Notes: generated by a model not told the origin, from the sequence alone. Positions 8,368 through 16,963 are shown, counted from the first letter of the stretch. The stretch is 64,000 nt of DNA from Bacillota bacterium (GCA_023436115.1 JAEZKQ010000031.1:1-64000); one strand, 5' to 3'. A program made the numbers and translations.

Positions 8368-9054
8368 TCATTCATAATTTTGTACGATTTCTCCGTCGGA
8401 TATATGGATCACCCTGTCTGCAAATACGGCCTTCTCCATGTCGTGCGTCACGAACATCAGCGTGGTTTTGTCCCTTCTGACTGATTCACGCAGCAGCTCC
8501 ATGATCTCCTGTGCGGTATGGCTATCGAGGTTGCCCGTGGGCTCGTCCGCAAACAGAATTTTCGGTGCCGCCACAAGCGCGCGTGCGATGGCCACGCGCT
8601 GCTGCTGACCACCCGATAGCTGCGTCGGTTTGTGCTTCAAATGCTGCCCGAGCCCCATGCTGCCCAGAGTATCACGGGCCATTTTTAGCCGTTTTGCTTT
8701 GGGATAGCCCTTTGCGGCGAGTACGAACGCCGCATTTTCCTCGGCAGTCATTGTCTCAAACAGGTTGTAGTTTTGAAACACGAAGCCGACGTTGCGCAGG
8801 CGAAAATCCACAAGTGCGCTCTCACTCATCGCGTGAATCGAGCGGCTGCCAATCAGAATATGGCCTGCCGTTGGGCGCTCCAGCCCGGCGATGAGGCTCA
8901 GCAGCGTGGATTTGCCACTTCCCGATGTCCCGACGATCGCGCACGTTTCACCCTGCTTGATTTCAAGGTTGACGCTGTTGACAGCTTTCACGCGTGTATC
9001 CTGCGTTTTGTATATTTTCGTCAGGTTTTTGACCCGAATGATGGCTTCATCCAT
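8368..9054 (-). CDS. MacB/LolD-type ABC transporter ATP-binding protein
   Basis: A 228-residue ATPase with all the expected elements in order: Walker A GTSGSGKST near residue 43, Q-loop at FQNYNLFETM, signature LSGGQQQR near 144, Walker B ILFADEPTGNLD and the switch His in VTHDM. The YNLFETMTAEEN stretch and overall length match the MacB/LolD subfamily, which pairs with FtsX-type permeases. Start supported by AGGAG ahead of the ATG. It precedes the exported protein and permease of the same system by 27 bases. Confidence 0.93.
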   Translation of the reverse strand: MDEAIIRVKNLTKIYKTQDTRVKAVNSVNLEIKQGETCAIVGTSGSGKSTLLSLIAGLERPTAGHILIGSRSIHAMSESALVDFRLRNVGFVFQNYNLFETMTAEENAAFVLAAKGYPKAKRLKMARDTLGSMGLGQHLKHKPTQLSGGQQQRVAIARALVAAPKILFADEPTGNLDSHTAQEIMELLRESVRRDKTTLMFVTHDMEKAVFADRVIHISDGEIVQNYE

Positions 9055-9105
9055 ATGTGTTCTCCTGCTTTTTCACGTACGGGCATGGGAGCACGCCCTA
9101 TTTCA

Positions 9106-9750
9106 TTAATCCCTGATCACCGTCAGCACACCCGCGTCCATCTCGCAGACGGTGTCGCAAAGCTCGTTTATGTCCTGCGCGTTGTGGCTCGCGAGCAGTA
9201 TCGTGCGGCCTTCATCCCGCAGTCCCTTGATGAGGCTGCGCATCTCCTGCACGCCGTGCTTATCAAGGCCATTCAGCGGCTCGTCGAGTATCAGCAGCGA
9301 TGGCGACTCCATAATCGCCTGCGCAATGCCAAGCCGCTGGCGCATTCCGAGCGAGTATTTGCCCACCGGCTTTTTCATGGCCGGGTCGAGCCCCACGCGG
9401 CGTATCGTCTCGGCGATATCTTTTCGCCCGATTTTGTTTTTGAGCGACGCGAGAATCTCTAAATTTTTCATGCCGCTGTACTGCGGCAAAAAGCCCGGCG
9501 TTTCGATGATGAGCCCTAAGTCTTCGGGAAAGTCCATGTCCTTTCCGACTTGCTCGTAATCCACGAATATCTTGCCGCTCGTGGGAAACAAAAACCCGCA
9601 GATGCATTTCATCAGCACCGTTTTACCGCTGCCATTGTTGCCCACGATGCCGTGGATCATGCCCGCCTCAAAGTCATGGTGCACGTCGCTGAGCACCTGC
9701 TCACCTTTGAAATCTTTAAATACATGCTGTACGCTGATTGCGATATCCAT
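9106..9750 (-). CDS. ABC transporter ATP-binding protein (ABC-2 / bacteriocin-immunity type)
   Basis: ATPase of 214 residues from the chosen ATG; a TTG five codons upstream (9765) is an alternative, and neither has a clear ribosome site. Walker A is GNNGSGKT, the signature is SLGMRQRLG (the variant common in ABC-2-type multidrug and lantibiotic-immunity ATPases), Walker B is LLILDEPLNGLD, and the switch His is in LLASHNAQ. It lies downstream of two membrane proteins (9896-10789, 10782-11558) that are its likely permeases. It differs in type from the MacB-like ATPase next door, so the cluster holds two ABC systems or one composite. Confidence 0.9.
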   Translation of the reverse strand: MDIAISVQHVFKDFKGEQVLSDVHHDFEAGMIHGIVGNNGSGKTVLMKCICGFLFPTSGKIFVDYEQVGKDMDFPEDLGLIIETPGFLPQYSGMKNLEILASLKNKIGRKDIAETIRRVGLDPAMKKPVGKYSLGMRQRLGIAQAIMESPSLLILDEPLNGLDKHGVQEMRSLIKGLRDEGRTILLASHNAQDINELCDTVCEMDAGVLTVIRD

Positions 9751-9895
9751 ATTGTTATTGAACAATTAAGAACGTATTACGCGGGCTTTGCCCTCGCGCT
9801 TCCACTTCTTTTCTTCAATAAAAGAAGCAAATGATTTATATTCTTAATCGGTCTCCCTCCTGTACATTAATTCTGTATATCCAATTAACATTATT

Positions 9896-10789
9896 CTAGT
9901 CATTGCCACTGAAGTTGAAGTTGTACTTTCGCATCGCACGCAACGCGAAGAAAAAGCACAAAATGATGAGCACGCCGAATATGACATACGTCATCCACAA
10001 CCGCGGCAGCAGATCGTACCCGAAATTGTGCATATGATACGTCGCGTGCTGCAGTGGCGAAAGCCATGCCGCCCAAAGGTTCGCGATGTACATCTGCTCC
10101 TGATCAAGACGCATAAACGTATTAAACGTCTGCGGATTGAGTAAAAAACCATACAGGCTGAAAATGAACACACTCGCTACGCCCCAGAACTGACTGCGCC
10201 GCACATTGACAACAAGCATGATGGACACCATCAGCAGCGTGTACAGCAGCATCAGTAAAAATATCGTACCCATACATTCATACGGTGTGGACATTTCAAG
10301 CGTTTTGACCAGCGCGGGCAGCGCCACCGCCTTTCCTGCTCCCGAGTAGCCCAAGATCGCCGCTGTTTCACTCCACATGTTGCCAATGAAGCTTTGTCCC
10401 ATGCAGACAAGCGATGTGGATACAAGCACAAACAGCATATAGATCGCCGTCGCGAGGCAGATGTAGAGTATCTGCCCCCAGAGCCATGTGCTGCGGCGTA
10501 TGCGCGACAGATAATACGGCACGCCTGCCCCAAGGAACGGCATGTCCGCAAACAACAGCACAAGAAGCAAGGACGCGAGCAGTATTGAGTTTGAATCTCC
10601 AAAGGTCCAAACGAACGCCTCAACAAGCTGCATCGTGGTTTTGTATTCGAGCGAAAATTTCACGGCTTTGTCGGAAAACAGAAAGCAGAGAATAAACGCG
10701 AGCGCAAACGTGATAAATATGCGCGGGTTCCTGCGCCAGCCTCTAAAATTGTAGACGGTAACCGTCCAAACTTGGGTGAGCCTATGCAT
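9896..10789 (-). CDS. ABC-2-like permease subunit, membrane protein
   Basis: A 297-residue membrane protein with about six hydrophobic segments. The N-terminal part (VTVYNFRGWRRNPRIFITFA) resembles the cytoplasmic entry helix of ABC-2 permeases. The ATG chosen has AAGGAGG seven bases upstream and overlaps the preceding gene by eight bases; a longer reading beginning seven codons earlier would place its start inside that gene with no ribosome site. Its neighbours are a second permease (upstream) and an ABC ATPase (downstream), which is the basis for the call; no closer family match was recognised. Confidence 0.7.
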   Translation of the reverse strand: MHRLTQVWTVTVYNFRGWRRNPRIFITFALAFILCFLFSDKAVKFSLEYKTTMQLVEAFVWTFGDSNSILLASLLLVLLFADMPFLGAGVPYYLSRIRRSTWLWGQILYICLATAIYMLFVLVSTSLVCMGQSFIGNMWSETAAILGYSGAGKAVALPALVKTLEMSTPYECMGTIFLLMLLYTLLMVSIMLVVNVRRSQFWGVASVFIFSLYGFLLNPQTFNTFMRLDQEQMYIANLWAAWLSPLQHATYHMHNFGYDLLPRLWMTYVIFGVLIILCFFFALRAMRKYNFNFSGND

Positions 10790-11558
10790 CGCCGAGCCTC
10801 CTTGATACACGGATGCCGTACCCGATGGCTACAATAACGGCGATAATTGTCACCAGCAGCGCGATACCCCATAAGCCGCCGGGCCAAAGCTCCCCAGCAC
10901 TAAGCCATTGCTTGGGGTTCAGCACATAGACATCCTTGACGTAGCGCTCGGAGAGAATAACGAGCACGTAATAAATGATGAAAGGCGAAGCATAAGCCAT
11001 GTATTTGCTCATGGTGACGGCGGCCAGCATCGCGCCGACGAGTGACCACAGCGCCCCGCACAGCGCAAACACGAAGGCCCGTCCCAAAATGTCCGCGAAA
11101 TAATGCGGCTGCATCATATGCGTCATGTTTTCATCGGGTTTGAGTTCCATCGGTGTGAATACGAGCGCAAACAGCACATAAGCGATGATGATGCCAATAA
11201 ACATCACAAGCGCGCCCGAAACAGCCGTCGCGGTCACCTTGCCGGTGATATAGCGCCAACGGCCGGAGCGCGGCAGATATTCTTTTAAATAGCCGCTTTT
11301 GATATCGTCCACGAACGCCGAAGTATACGGCAGCGCTGCAAATATGGGCACGCAGAGCAGCATCACATCTGACGAGAGCGCGGTGAGCAGGGTCTGTGCG
11401 TGAAAGCCGTTGTACAGCCCCTCTTTCGCGACGTATTCAAGTATGGATATGATATCTCCCCCCGCGCCAATGATGATAGCAAGCACCACGCCTGCTATCC
11501 CTGAATAAAAGCCCCATGAGGATAAAGCGCGACTTATATCTGAGTTGTATTTCTTCAA
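10782..11558 (-). CDS. ABC-2-like permease subunit, membrane protein (TTG start)
   Basis: A 258-residue protein with six predicted membrane segments (around residues 15-35, 55-80, 105-128, 145-170, 175-200, 225-248). The start codon is TTG, preceded by GGAGG six bases upstream; a nearby ATG is out of frame. SGYLKEYLPRSGRWRYITGK in the first loop resembles the membrane-entry region of ABC-2 permeases that work with lantibiotic-immunity-type ATPases. It is the first gene of the leftward ABC cluster. Confidence 0.7.
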   Translation of the reverse strand: MKKYNSDISRALSSWGFYSGIAGVVLAIIIGAGGDIISILEYVAKEGLYNGFHAQTLLTALSSDVMLLCVPIFAALPYTSAFVDDIKSGYLKEYLPRSGRWRYITGKVTATAVSGALVMFIGIIIAYVLFALVFTPMELKPDENMTHMMQPHYFADILGRAFVFALCGALWSLVGAMLAAVTMSKYMAYASPFIIYYVLVILSERYVKDVYVLNPKQWLSAGELWPGGLWGIALLVTIIAVIVAIGYGIRVSRRLGDA

Positions 11559-12176
11559 GCATTGCCTCCAAAGCTGAAACCAATGTCTCTAATATATGAC
11601 GGATGGATCAACACAAAGTGCATGCACATAACCAAGTATTATTTCCGATAATTCCCATTATTCTCTTTAGCATACACGACAATCAATCTTCTGTCAAGAA
11701 AAGTATGGCAGGCTCAAATCCATACACTGTAGGATTACAATACATTTTGGACACTGAATCTTGAAAATAAAAGATGCAGGAACCGGCTCATGGGGTAGCG
11801 GAGAATTTGGGAATGTATCTGCTGTGTAAAGGACGATAGAACATGAATCCTGTAATCGGAAAGGCTTTTGCTAGATAATTTCATTTTTCACCTTCATTAA
11901 CGATATAATGGGGTTTTCAAGACAAGGCTTTCTCTGAATACATATATATACAAACTATTTAAGGAGAAATTAGACATTGTTGTATAGTAAGTTCTGGCTC
12001 AGTAGCTGTTTTTTATTTTATTTGTATAAAGCAAAAATTATAGTGTTTTATTTCATAAAAATTGATATAATATAGGTTAGTTACAAATATATTAGTCAAT
12101 TAATTATATTAATTACCTTAATATTGGCCATAAATCCTTTTCTGTTAAAATTTAAATCGTAACCGGGAGAGCATAC
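11559..12176. other. 618-base intergenic region
   Basis: Divergent region between the ABC cluster and the diguanylate cyclase. AT-rich, especially beyond 11880. A TATAAT sits at 12066-12071, a plausible -10 for the cyclase, with only a weak -35 before it. I found no coding stretch, riboswitch or strong hairpin here. Confidence 0.5.
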
Positions 12177-13085
12177 ATGCGAATTCTTATTGCTGAAGAC
12201 AGCCATACGTGCCGTCTCATACTATCCGGCACACTCAGAGAACAAGGTTATGATGTTGTGGATACCGTCAATGGCGTACAAGCTTTAAACATGCTGTTAA
12301 GTCCCGGAGCTCCGAGACTGGCCATACTCGACTGGATGATGCCGGAGATGGATGGTCTTGAGGTGGTTAAGCGTGTCCGTAAGCAAACGACAGTGCATCC
12401 GCCATATATTATTATGCTCACAAGCCGAAGCAATAAGAAGGATATTATTGTCGGGCTTGATGCCGGGGCCAACGATTATCTGGGTAAGCCTTTTGATCCC
12501 AGTGAGCTTTTGGCCCGCGTTGAAGTCGGACGGCGTATGGTTGAATTGCAGGATGCACTTATAGAAAGCAGAGAAAAGCTTTCCTATCAAGCCACTCACG
12601 ATCCGCTGACGGGGATATTTAACCGCAGAGCTGTTTTGGAGCGGCTCAGCGAAAAATTCTTCCAATCGGAGTCATCTCAAGACATTCTGGCGGCGGGAAT
12701 CTGTGATATAGATCACTTTAAGTTGATAAACGATACGTTTGGACACCAAACAGGTGATGAGCTGCTTTGTGGTCTTACAAAATTCCTCTGTAAATATTTC
12801 TCGCACTCAGACCATATTGGCAGAATAGGCGGCGAAGAGTTTCTGATTGTGACCCAAGCAAAAACTCAAGAAGAAATCAAGCATAAGTTTAATAAATGCT
12901 GCCAGCTTATCTCTCACACAAAGTTTGAGACCAGAGCCGGCGCTTTATCCATCTATGTGAGCATGGGCGTGGCCAGCACCAAAGATTTAAACTCGGTAGA
13001 CGAGCTTTTATCCGCAGCCGACGCCGCCCTTTATCAGGCTAAATATCAAGGCCGCAACCGTGTGAATTATGCAAATTTGAGCTAG
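12177..13085 (+). CDS. Response regulator diguanylate cyclase (REC-GGDEF)
   Basis: A 302-residue protein joining a receiver domain (1-120) to a diguanylate cyclase domain (about 135-302), making c-di-GMP from two GTP. The receiver has the acidic pair E7-D8, the phospho-acceptor D52 in AILDWMMPEMDG, and the Lys of YLGKPFDP. The cyclase has DPLTGIFNRRAV, DIDHFKLINDTFGH and an intact GGEEF active site. The inhibitory I-site is degenerate: the Arg of RxxD is replaced (SHSD six residues before GGEEF), so product feedback is probably weak. Start supported by GGGAG. It stands alone, 5 kb from two c-di-GMP riboswitches that its product could address. Confidence 0.93.
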   Translation: MRILIAEDSHTCRLILSGTLREQGYDVVDTVNGVQALNMLLSPGAPRLAILDWMMPEMDGLEVVKRVRKQTTVHPPYIIMLTSRSNKKDIIVGLDAGANDYLGKPFDPSELLARVEVGRRMVELQDALIESREKLSYQATHDPLTGIFNRRAVLERLSEKFFQSESSQDILAAGICDIDHFKLINDTFGHQTGDELLCGLTKFLCKYFSHSDHIGRIGGEEFLIVTQAKTQEEIKHKFNKCCQLISHTKFETRAGALSIYVSMGVASTKDLNSVDELLSAADAALYQAKYQGRNRVNYANLS

Positions 13086-13180
13086 AATGAAGCAATCCAA
13101 CATAAGCATAGATAGCCACAGCTGATGCTTTTGTCAATAATGAAACCATGATGTTCAATCAAATAGACGCCAGCAATATA

Positions 13181-13223
13181 AAAGGCAAGGGACATAAGCG
13201 TTCCCTTGCCTTTAATTCTTTTT
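13181..13223. terminator. Bidirectional terminator between the cyclase and rpsR
   Basis: Stem of about 12 bp (AAAGGCAAGGGA against TCCCTTGCCTTT) with a short loop and T/A-rich tails on both sides, placed 95 bases after the cyclase stop and 40 bases after the rpsR stop. Confidence 0.8.
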
Positions 13224-13263
13224 GACTACCCGGCTTTAACCGGATGCATGCCGATATGGCAAA

Positions 13264-13515
13264 CTAGTCTTGCGAATAGGGCAGCAGCGCCATCATGCGT
13301 GCACGTTTGATGGCCATTGCAAGCTCTCTTTGATGCTTGGCGCAAACGCCAGATGTCCGTCTCGGCTGGATCTTACCGCGTTCTGTTAAGAAGCGTTTAA
13401 GTTTCATTACATCTTTATAGTCAATGTTCTTTGATTTATCAGCACAAAACGCACAAATCTTACGTCTGGGTTTGCCACGCCGCATTTTCTTTTGCGACTT
13501 ATCGTCGTTCATCAT
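13264..13515 (-). CDS. rpsR: 30S ribosomal protein S18
   Basis: An 83-residue ribosomal protein bS18. KICAFCADK near residue 19 and the later CAKHQRELA give the Cys set of the zinc-binding (C+) form. The RTSGVCAKHQRELAMAIKRARMMALLPY segment is the RNA-binding core. It is the last gene of rpsF-ssb-rpsR, an order shared by most bacteria, and lies 19 bases after ssb. Confidence 0.97.
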   Translation of the reverse strand: MMNDDKSQKKMRRGKPRRKICAFCADKSKNIDYKDVMKLKRFLTERGKIQPRRTSGVCAKHQRELAMAIKRARMMALLPYSQD

Positions 13516-13534
13516 GACTCCTCCTTATGTTTTG

Positions 13535-13954
13535 TCAAAAAGGCATCTGTTCATCATCCAGAGGCTCAAAATCGTCAGGTTCATCACCGAAAAGGCCCGC
13601 ATCATCCGGCGGCGGGGGCACATCCTGCATACGCGAACCACCCTCACCCTTTGGTGACAAGAATTCCACATCGTCAGCCACGATCTCGGTCACATAGCGT
13701 CTCTCACCGTTGTTCGCCTCGTAGCTTCTCGTCTGGATCCGTCCCGATACACCCACCTTACGGCCTTTAGCCAAAAATCTGGCACAGTTGTCCGCAAGAC
13801 CCCGCCAAGTCACAACGGGAATGTAATCAACATCCTTTTTATCTCCAAAGCCTCTGTTGACAGCAACCGTAAAGGTGCATACCGAAATGCCTTGAGGTGT
13901 TGTTCTTTGCTCCGGGTCTTTGGTCAGATTTCCGATTATTATCGCTCTGTTCAT
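13535..13954 (-). CDS. ssb: Single-stranded DNA-binding protein
   Basis: A 139-residue SSB. The OB fold occupies residues 1-105 (MNRAIIIGNLTKDPEQRTTPQGI, then WRGLADNCARFLAKGRKVGVSG). A short Gly/Pro/Asp linker leads to the acidic tip ending DDEQMPF, the usual docking peptide for repair and replication partners. It lies between rpsF (15 bases) and rpsR. Confidence 0.97.
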   Translation of the reverse strand: MNRAIIIGNLTKDPEQRTTPQGISVCTFTVAVNRGFGDKKDVDYIPVVTWRGLADNCARFLAKGRKVGVSGRIQTRSYEANNGERRYVTEIVADDVEFLSPKGEGGSRMQDVPPPPDDAGLFGDEPDDFEPLDDEQMPF

Positions 13955-13969
13955 ATTACAAACCTGCCT

Positions 13970-14251
13970 TTACAGTCTAATCACATTGTATCTTAGTACA
14001 CTGTCGCTGATGTTGTAATTACGTTCAAGCTCTAAAGGCAACTCAGATGGTGCTTCAAAAGTCATGAGCACATAGTAACCTTCTTTGATGTAGTCGATTT
14101 CATAGGCAAGTTTTCTCTGACCCCATTCGTCGACTTTTTCAATTTTTCCGCCGTTATCTGTCACCAGGGTTGAGAACTTTTCGATTAACGCCTTACGCGC
14201 TTCGTCATCCAAGTCCGGCTTCAAAATATACATGCTTTCGTACTTATTCAT
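13970..14251 (-). CDS. rpsF: 30S ribosomal protein S6
   Basis: A 93-residue bS6. MNKYESMYILKPDLDDE at the N-terminus, VDEWGQRKLAYEIDY in the middle and the YNISDSVLRYNVIRL end match the family over its whole length. First gene of the rpsF-ssb-rpsR operon, with GGGAGG before the ATG. S6 binds S18 in the small subunit platform. Confidence 0.97.
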   Translation of the reverse strand: MNKYESMYILKPDLDDEARKALIEKFSTLVTDNGGKIEKVDEWGQRKLAYEIDYIKEGYYVLMTFEAPSELPLELERNYNISDSVLRYNVIRL

Positions 14252-14345
14252 ATACTACCTCCCTTTTGGACTCTCCGCTCCCGTAAAGAAATGCGGATGT
14301 TGGCCCTGCATCTTCGTGCAGAGCAAGAAAGACGCTACATCAAGT
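14252..14345 (-). promoter_or_regulatory. rpsF leader, possible S6:S18 autoregulatory RNA
   Basis: The ~95-base 5' leader of rpsF can form a small hairpin (CTGCA/TGCAG) and a second pairing (TCCGC/GCGGA) that encloses a loop just before the ribosome site. Many Bacillota carry an S6:S18-binding RNA here. I did not match the conserved bulge base by base, so this is a location-based suggestion. Confidence 0.3.
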
Positions 14346-14503
14346 GATTATAACACCGCCACGGCATACTGACAATAATTATTTAACAGCCGTAGCTAAA
14401 AGAAATGATTATTTTACTTCTTCATGATAGCAAGTTCAATCAAAAACGTATGGTTATGCTTCCAAAGCACATACTAAGAATAAAACGATACGAGGTAAAA
14501 TCT

Positions 14504-14659
14504 ATGTCACAAATGAACTGTACAGGATGCAAAAGAGCAGTGGAATCACGGTCAATGCAAAACTGCAGAGGATGCAATGCTTACATGTGCCAGGATTGCT
14601 ACGACTTAAACAGCGGCTACTGCAGCGACTGCCAGCAAAGCCTTGAAATGTACGAATAA
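14504..14659 (+). CDS. Small Cys-rich zinc-ribbon-like protein
   Basis: A 51-residue protein with eight Cys arranged as four CxxC-type pairs (NCTGCK, NCRGCNAYMCQDC, YCSDC), as in a double zinc knuckle or B-box-like fold. The ATG chosen has GAGG eight bases upstream; the frame is open about 33 codons further up but without a ribosome site and with a Lys/Arg-rich, un-protein-like start. No known family recognised. It stands alone and divergent from rpsF. Confidence 0.6.
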   Translation: MSQMNCTGCKRAVESRSMQNCRGCNAYMCQDCYDLNSGYCSDCQQSLEMYE

Positions 14660-14699
14660 GCTTAATGGGGACAATCTACGGTTAAAACATAGCATATTT

Positions 14700-15098
14700 C
14701 TAAGACTGATCACCTTTATTCCTATGTAAATATGCCTTCATAGCGCTAACCGTGACAGGGGATATCACGTGCTCCATACGGCAGGCATCCGCTTCGGCTA
14801 CATTTTTATCTATTCCCAGCGTATCGACCAGAAAATCTGTAATGATATGGTGAAGCTCATGGATGCGTTCGGCTTTATTGCGCCCTTCTTCTGTGAACAA
14901 AATATCACCATAGGGTTCCTGCTGTATGTAGCCTTCCTTCTTAAGAATACTCATAGCCCGGTTCACACTGGGTTTTGTTACACCCAAAAAACGCGCGATA
15001 TCCACACTGCGTACCACGTCATTCTTTGACTCAAGTTCAAGTATCGCTTCTAAATACATCTCGACAGATTCACTGATCTCCATTGCCTTCACCGCCAT
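14700..15098 (-). CDS. DtxR-family metal-dependent transcriptional regulator
   Basis: A 132-residue regulator with a winged helix (residues 1-65, DIARFLGVTKPSVNRAMSILKKEGYI) and a dimerisation/metal domain, but no SH3-like third domain. The metal ligands read as M (in SVEMYLEAIL), C, E and H (in DACRMEH), which corresponds to the Met10/Cys102/Glu105/His106 set of DtxR/IdeR rather than the Asp8/Glu99 set of MntR. That points to Fe(II) sensing, by analogy. Start chosen at an ATG with GAGGG about ten bases upstream; 14 extra codons are possible. It follows the PfkB/small membrane protein pair in the same direction. Confidence 0.85.
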   Translation of the reverse strand: MAVKAMEISESVEMYLEAILELESKNDVVRSVDIARFLGVTKPSVNRAMSILKKEGYIQQEPYGDILFTEEGRNKAERIHELHHIITDFLVDTLGIDKNVAEADACRMEHVISPVTVSAMKAYLHRNKGDQS

Positions 15099-15155
15099 GA
15101 ATACTTGATCCCTCACATAATAACATATTCTGTATAACAAATAAATAGCATAGTG

Positions 15156-15320
15156 CTATTTTAACGATAACAGCATAAAGACCGCAGCCACAATCAGAAA
15201 AGGCAAAAAGAAAATCAACCGCTTAAATCCGAGTTTCTGCATAAACGCCTTCTCATTTTCGTCCCTTTCAGGGTTGCGGACGCGGCATAGCACCGTACCA
15301 AGTTTCTCTTTCAAGCTCAT
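15156..15320 (-). CDS. 54-residue single-pass membrane protein coupled to the PfkB kinase
   Basis: A 54-codon ORF whose ATG overlaps the kinase stop as ATGA, with AGGAGAAG upstream. Residues 1-33 are charged (MSLKEKLGTVLCRVRNPERD...), and residues 34-50 form one hydrophobic helix (LIFFLPFLIVAAVFMLL) ending SLK. The overlap implies translational coupling with the kinase. No family recognised; function unknown. Confidence 0.6.
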   Translation of the reverse strand: MSLKEKLGTVLCRVRNPERDENEKAFMQKLGFKRLIFFLPFLIVAAVFMLLSLK

Positions 15321-16474
15321 AGCGTATACATCTTCTCCTTATCGCAAAAACGCAGGTGCCCTTGAGGCAGCGCTGTGGAATTCTGCAGCGTCTGCGAGAG
15401 TGTCAGTTCATATATCTGTTCGATAGGACGCATGCCGCTGATTGAATCCAGTGTGGTGCAGCACAGCGCGCCGGTCTTGCATGCGATTCGCGCACAATCT
15501 TCGAAGCTGTAGCCCCTTATCATGGCGGACAAAAAGCCGGCAATTGTCGTATCGCCGCCTGCCAATGCGGATTTAAAGTTATCAACGTGGTAGGTTGGCT
15601 GGAAAATCTCACGTCTTGACCAATCCGGTTTGCCGATTGATGCCATTTCTTCCTTGTCGGAAGTTTTGATGTAAACGCCATGGGCCCCGCATTTAATAAA
15701 AGCGAGCTTAGAGCCCATTTGCAAAATTCTCTCTCCCAACGCACGTATCTTTGCAAAATCGAGATAGCGCGTAAAATCGTCTCCTGCACAAAGCTTCAGA
15801 ATCCGGTCATATTCGCTGCGATCCAGCATAAACAACGCCTCTTCAATACTGGGCAAAAATAGATCGACATAGGGCAGCACCTTTTCCAGCGCAACTGGCC
15901 AATTGACCCGACCCGACTCACTGGAGACATCGGGCAGCGACATATCAAGAGAAGTCACCGCGCCTACTGCTTTGGCACGGGAAAAAATCCGCGTTAATTC
16001 CTCTCCGTCATTTTCGTAAACCTTTTTCATGAGCGGCGGGTAGCCAAAATGAAAACAAGTTGCCTGAGCCACCTCTTCATAATCAATATCATCGGCAGTA
16101 AACACATTGTTCCCCGCAGGGTCGTGCAGTATGATACGGTCTATTCCGGGGGGTGAGAGCACTATAGAATAAGACGTACTGACACCAGGCTGACGCCGAA
16201 CTCCGCCGCCTGTCTCTTTATCGGCAATCTGCGCGAGCAAAGTCCCGAACTGATCTGTGCCGATATTCGCCATAGGGCACACGTTTAGCCCAAGCCGCGC
16301 CATGGCAAAACCGGTGTTGGATACGGGCCCGCCGGATGAAATGGTGACCCCATCCATATTGACAAGGCGTCCGGGACGAAAAAGCTCTTCTATGCTTTGG
16401 CTTTGTGCATAAGCAAATGCAGGGCTTATATCCAGACAAAGGTGTCCTGCCACAACGAAATCGTATTTCTTCAT
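15317..16474 (-). CDS. PfkB-family carbohydrate kinase
   Basis: A 385-residue ribokinase-fold protein. The first PfkB signature region is near SSGGPVSNTGFAMARLGLNV, and the second contains the catalytic Asp in ALAGGDTTIAGFLSAMIRG. The family transfers phosphate from ATP to a sugar or nucleoside hydroxyl. At 385 residues it is longer than the usual 300-330; the extra length is in the middle and in a C-terminal tail after the kinase core. The substrate cannot be read from the sequence. It is followed, with a 4-base overlap, by a small membrane protein gene. Confidence 0.87.
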   Translation of the reverse strand: MKKYDFVVAGHLCLDISPAFAYAQSQSIEELFRPGRLVNMDGVTISSGGPVSNTGFAMARLGLNVCPMANIGTDQFGTLLAQIADKETGGGVRRQPGVSTSYSIVLSPPGIDRIILHDPAGNNVFTADDIDYEEVAQATCFHFGYPPLMKKVYENDGEELTRIFSRAKAVGAVTSLDMSLPDVSSESGRVNWPVALEKVLPYVDLFLPSIEEALFMLDRSEYDRILKLCAGDDFTRYLDFAKIRALGERILQMGSKLAFIKCGAHGVYIKTSDKEEMASIGKPDWSRREIFQPTYHVDNFKSALAGGDTTIAGFLSAMIRGYSFEDCARIACKTGALCCTTLDSISGMRPIEQIYELTLSQTLQNSTALPQGHLRFCDKEKMYTL

Positions 16475-16645
16475 GCCAATCTCCTGTTGAAGATGATGCC
16501 GTCTGTTTTGAATGCTCCCTATTATTATACCATAGCTTTTAATAATTTGATGATAAAATAACTTTCATTTTTTAAAAGAGCATAATGATCTTAGCTGACC
16601 AATGAATAATTATGAACCAGAAAGTGACATTGAAAATTTCGTCGA

Positions 16646-16853
16646 AAATTTAATATTCATTTTTATATCTTTGCAGGATTTTTCGAATCGCCGAGATAGT
16701 CTCTCAATCTCGTTTTTACACACACTGTGGACAACAATGTGGATAAGTGGGATAGCTTTATGCACAAAACCACTGGTTATATACACTAACTTTCTTCTTG
16801 TTTTTGGTAATCATGCACCGCTGTATTTTCTTCGGCTCGTAAAATTATACACA
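16646..16853. other. oriC: Origin-like cluster of DnaA boxes with AT-rich flank
   Basis: Six 9-mers like the DnaA box TTATNCACA lie within 140 bases: TTTTACACA (16714), TGTGGACAA (16726, reverse), TGTGGATAA (16738, reverse, perfect), TTATGCACA (16758, perfect), TTATATACA (16777) and TTATACACA (16845, perfect). An AT-rich run (16646-16670) next to them could be the unwinding element. Genes to the left are almost all transcribed leftward, and veg, rpsF, ssb and rpsR are often near origins in Bacillota. There is no dnaA or dnaN within the window, so this may instead be a DnaA-titrating or reactivating site. Confidence 0.5.
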
Positions 16854-16963
16854 CTCAGGTTAATAATATGCAAAATACTCTTAGAATCGATTTGACCAAA
16901 GGATAATGTTAATAGATTTTGGGAATCATAGGTTCATAATCTGATCAAAGGCGGTGGGCTAAA

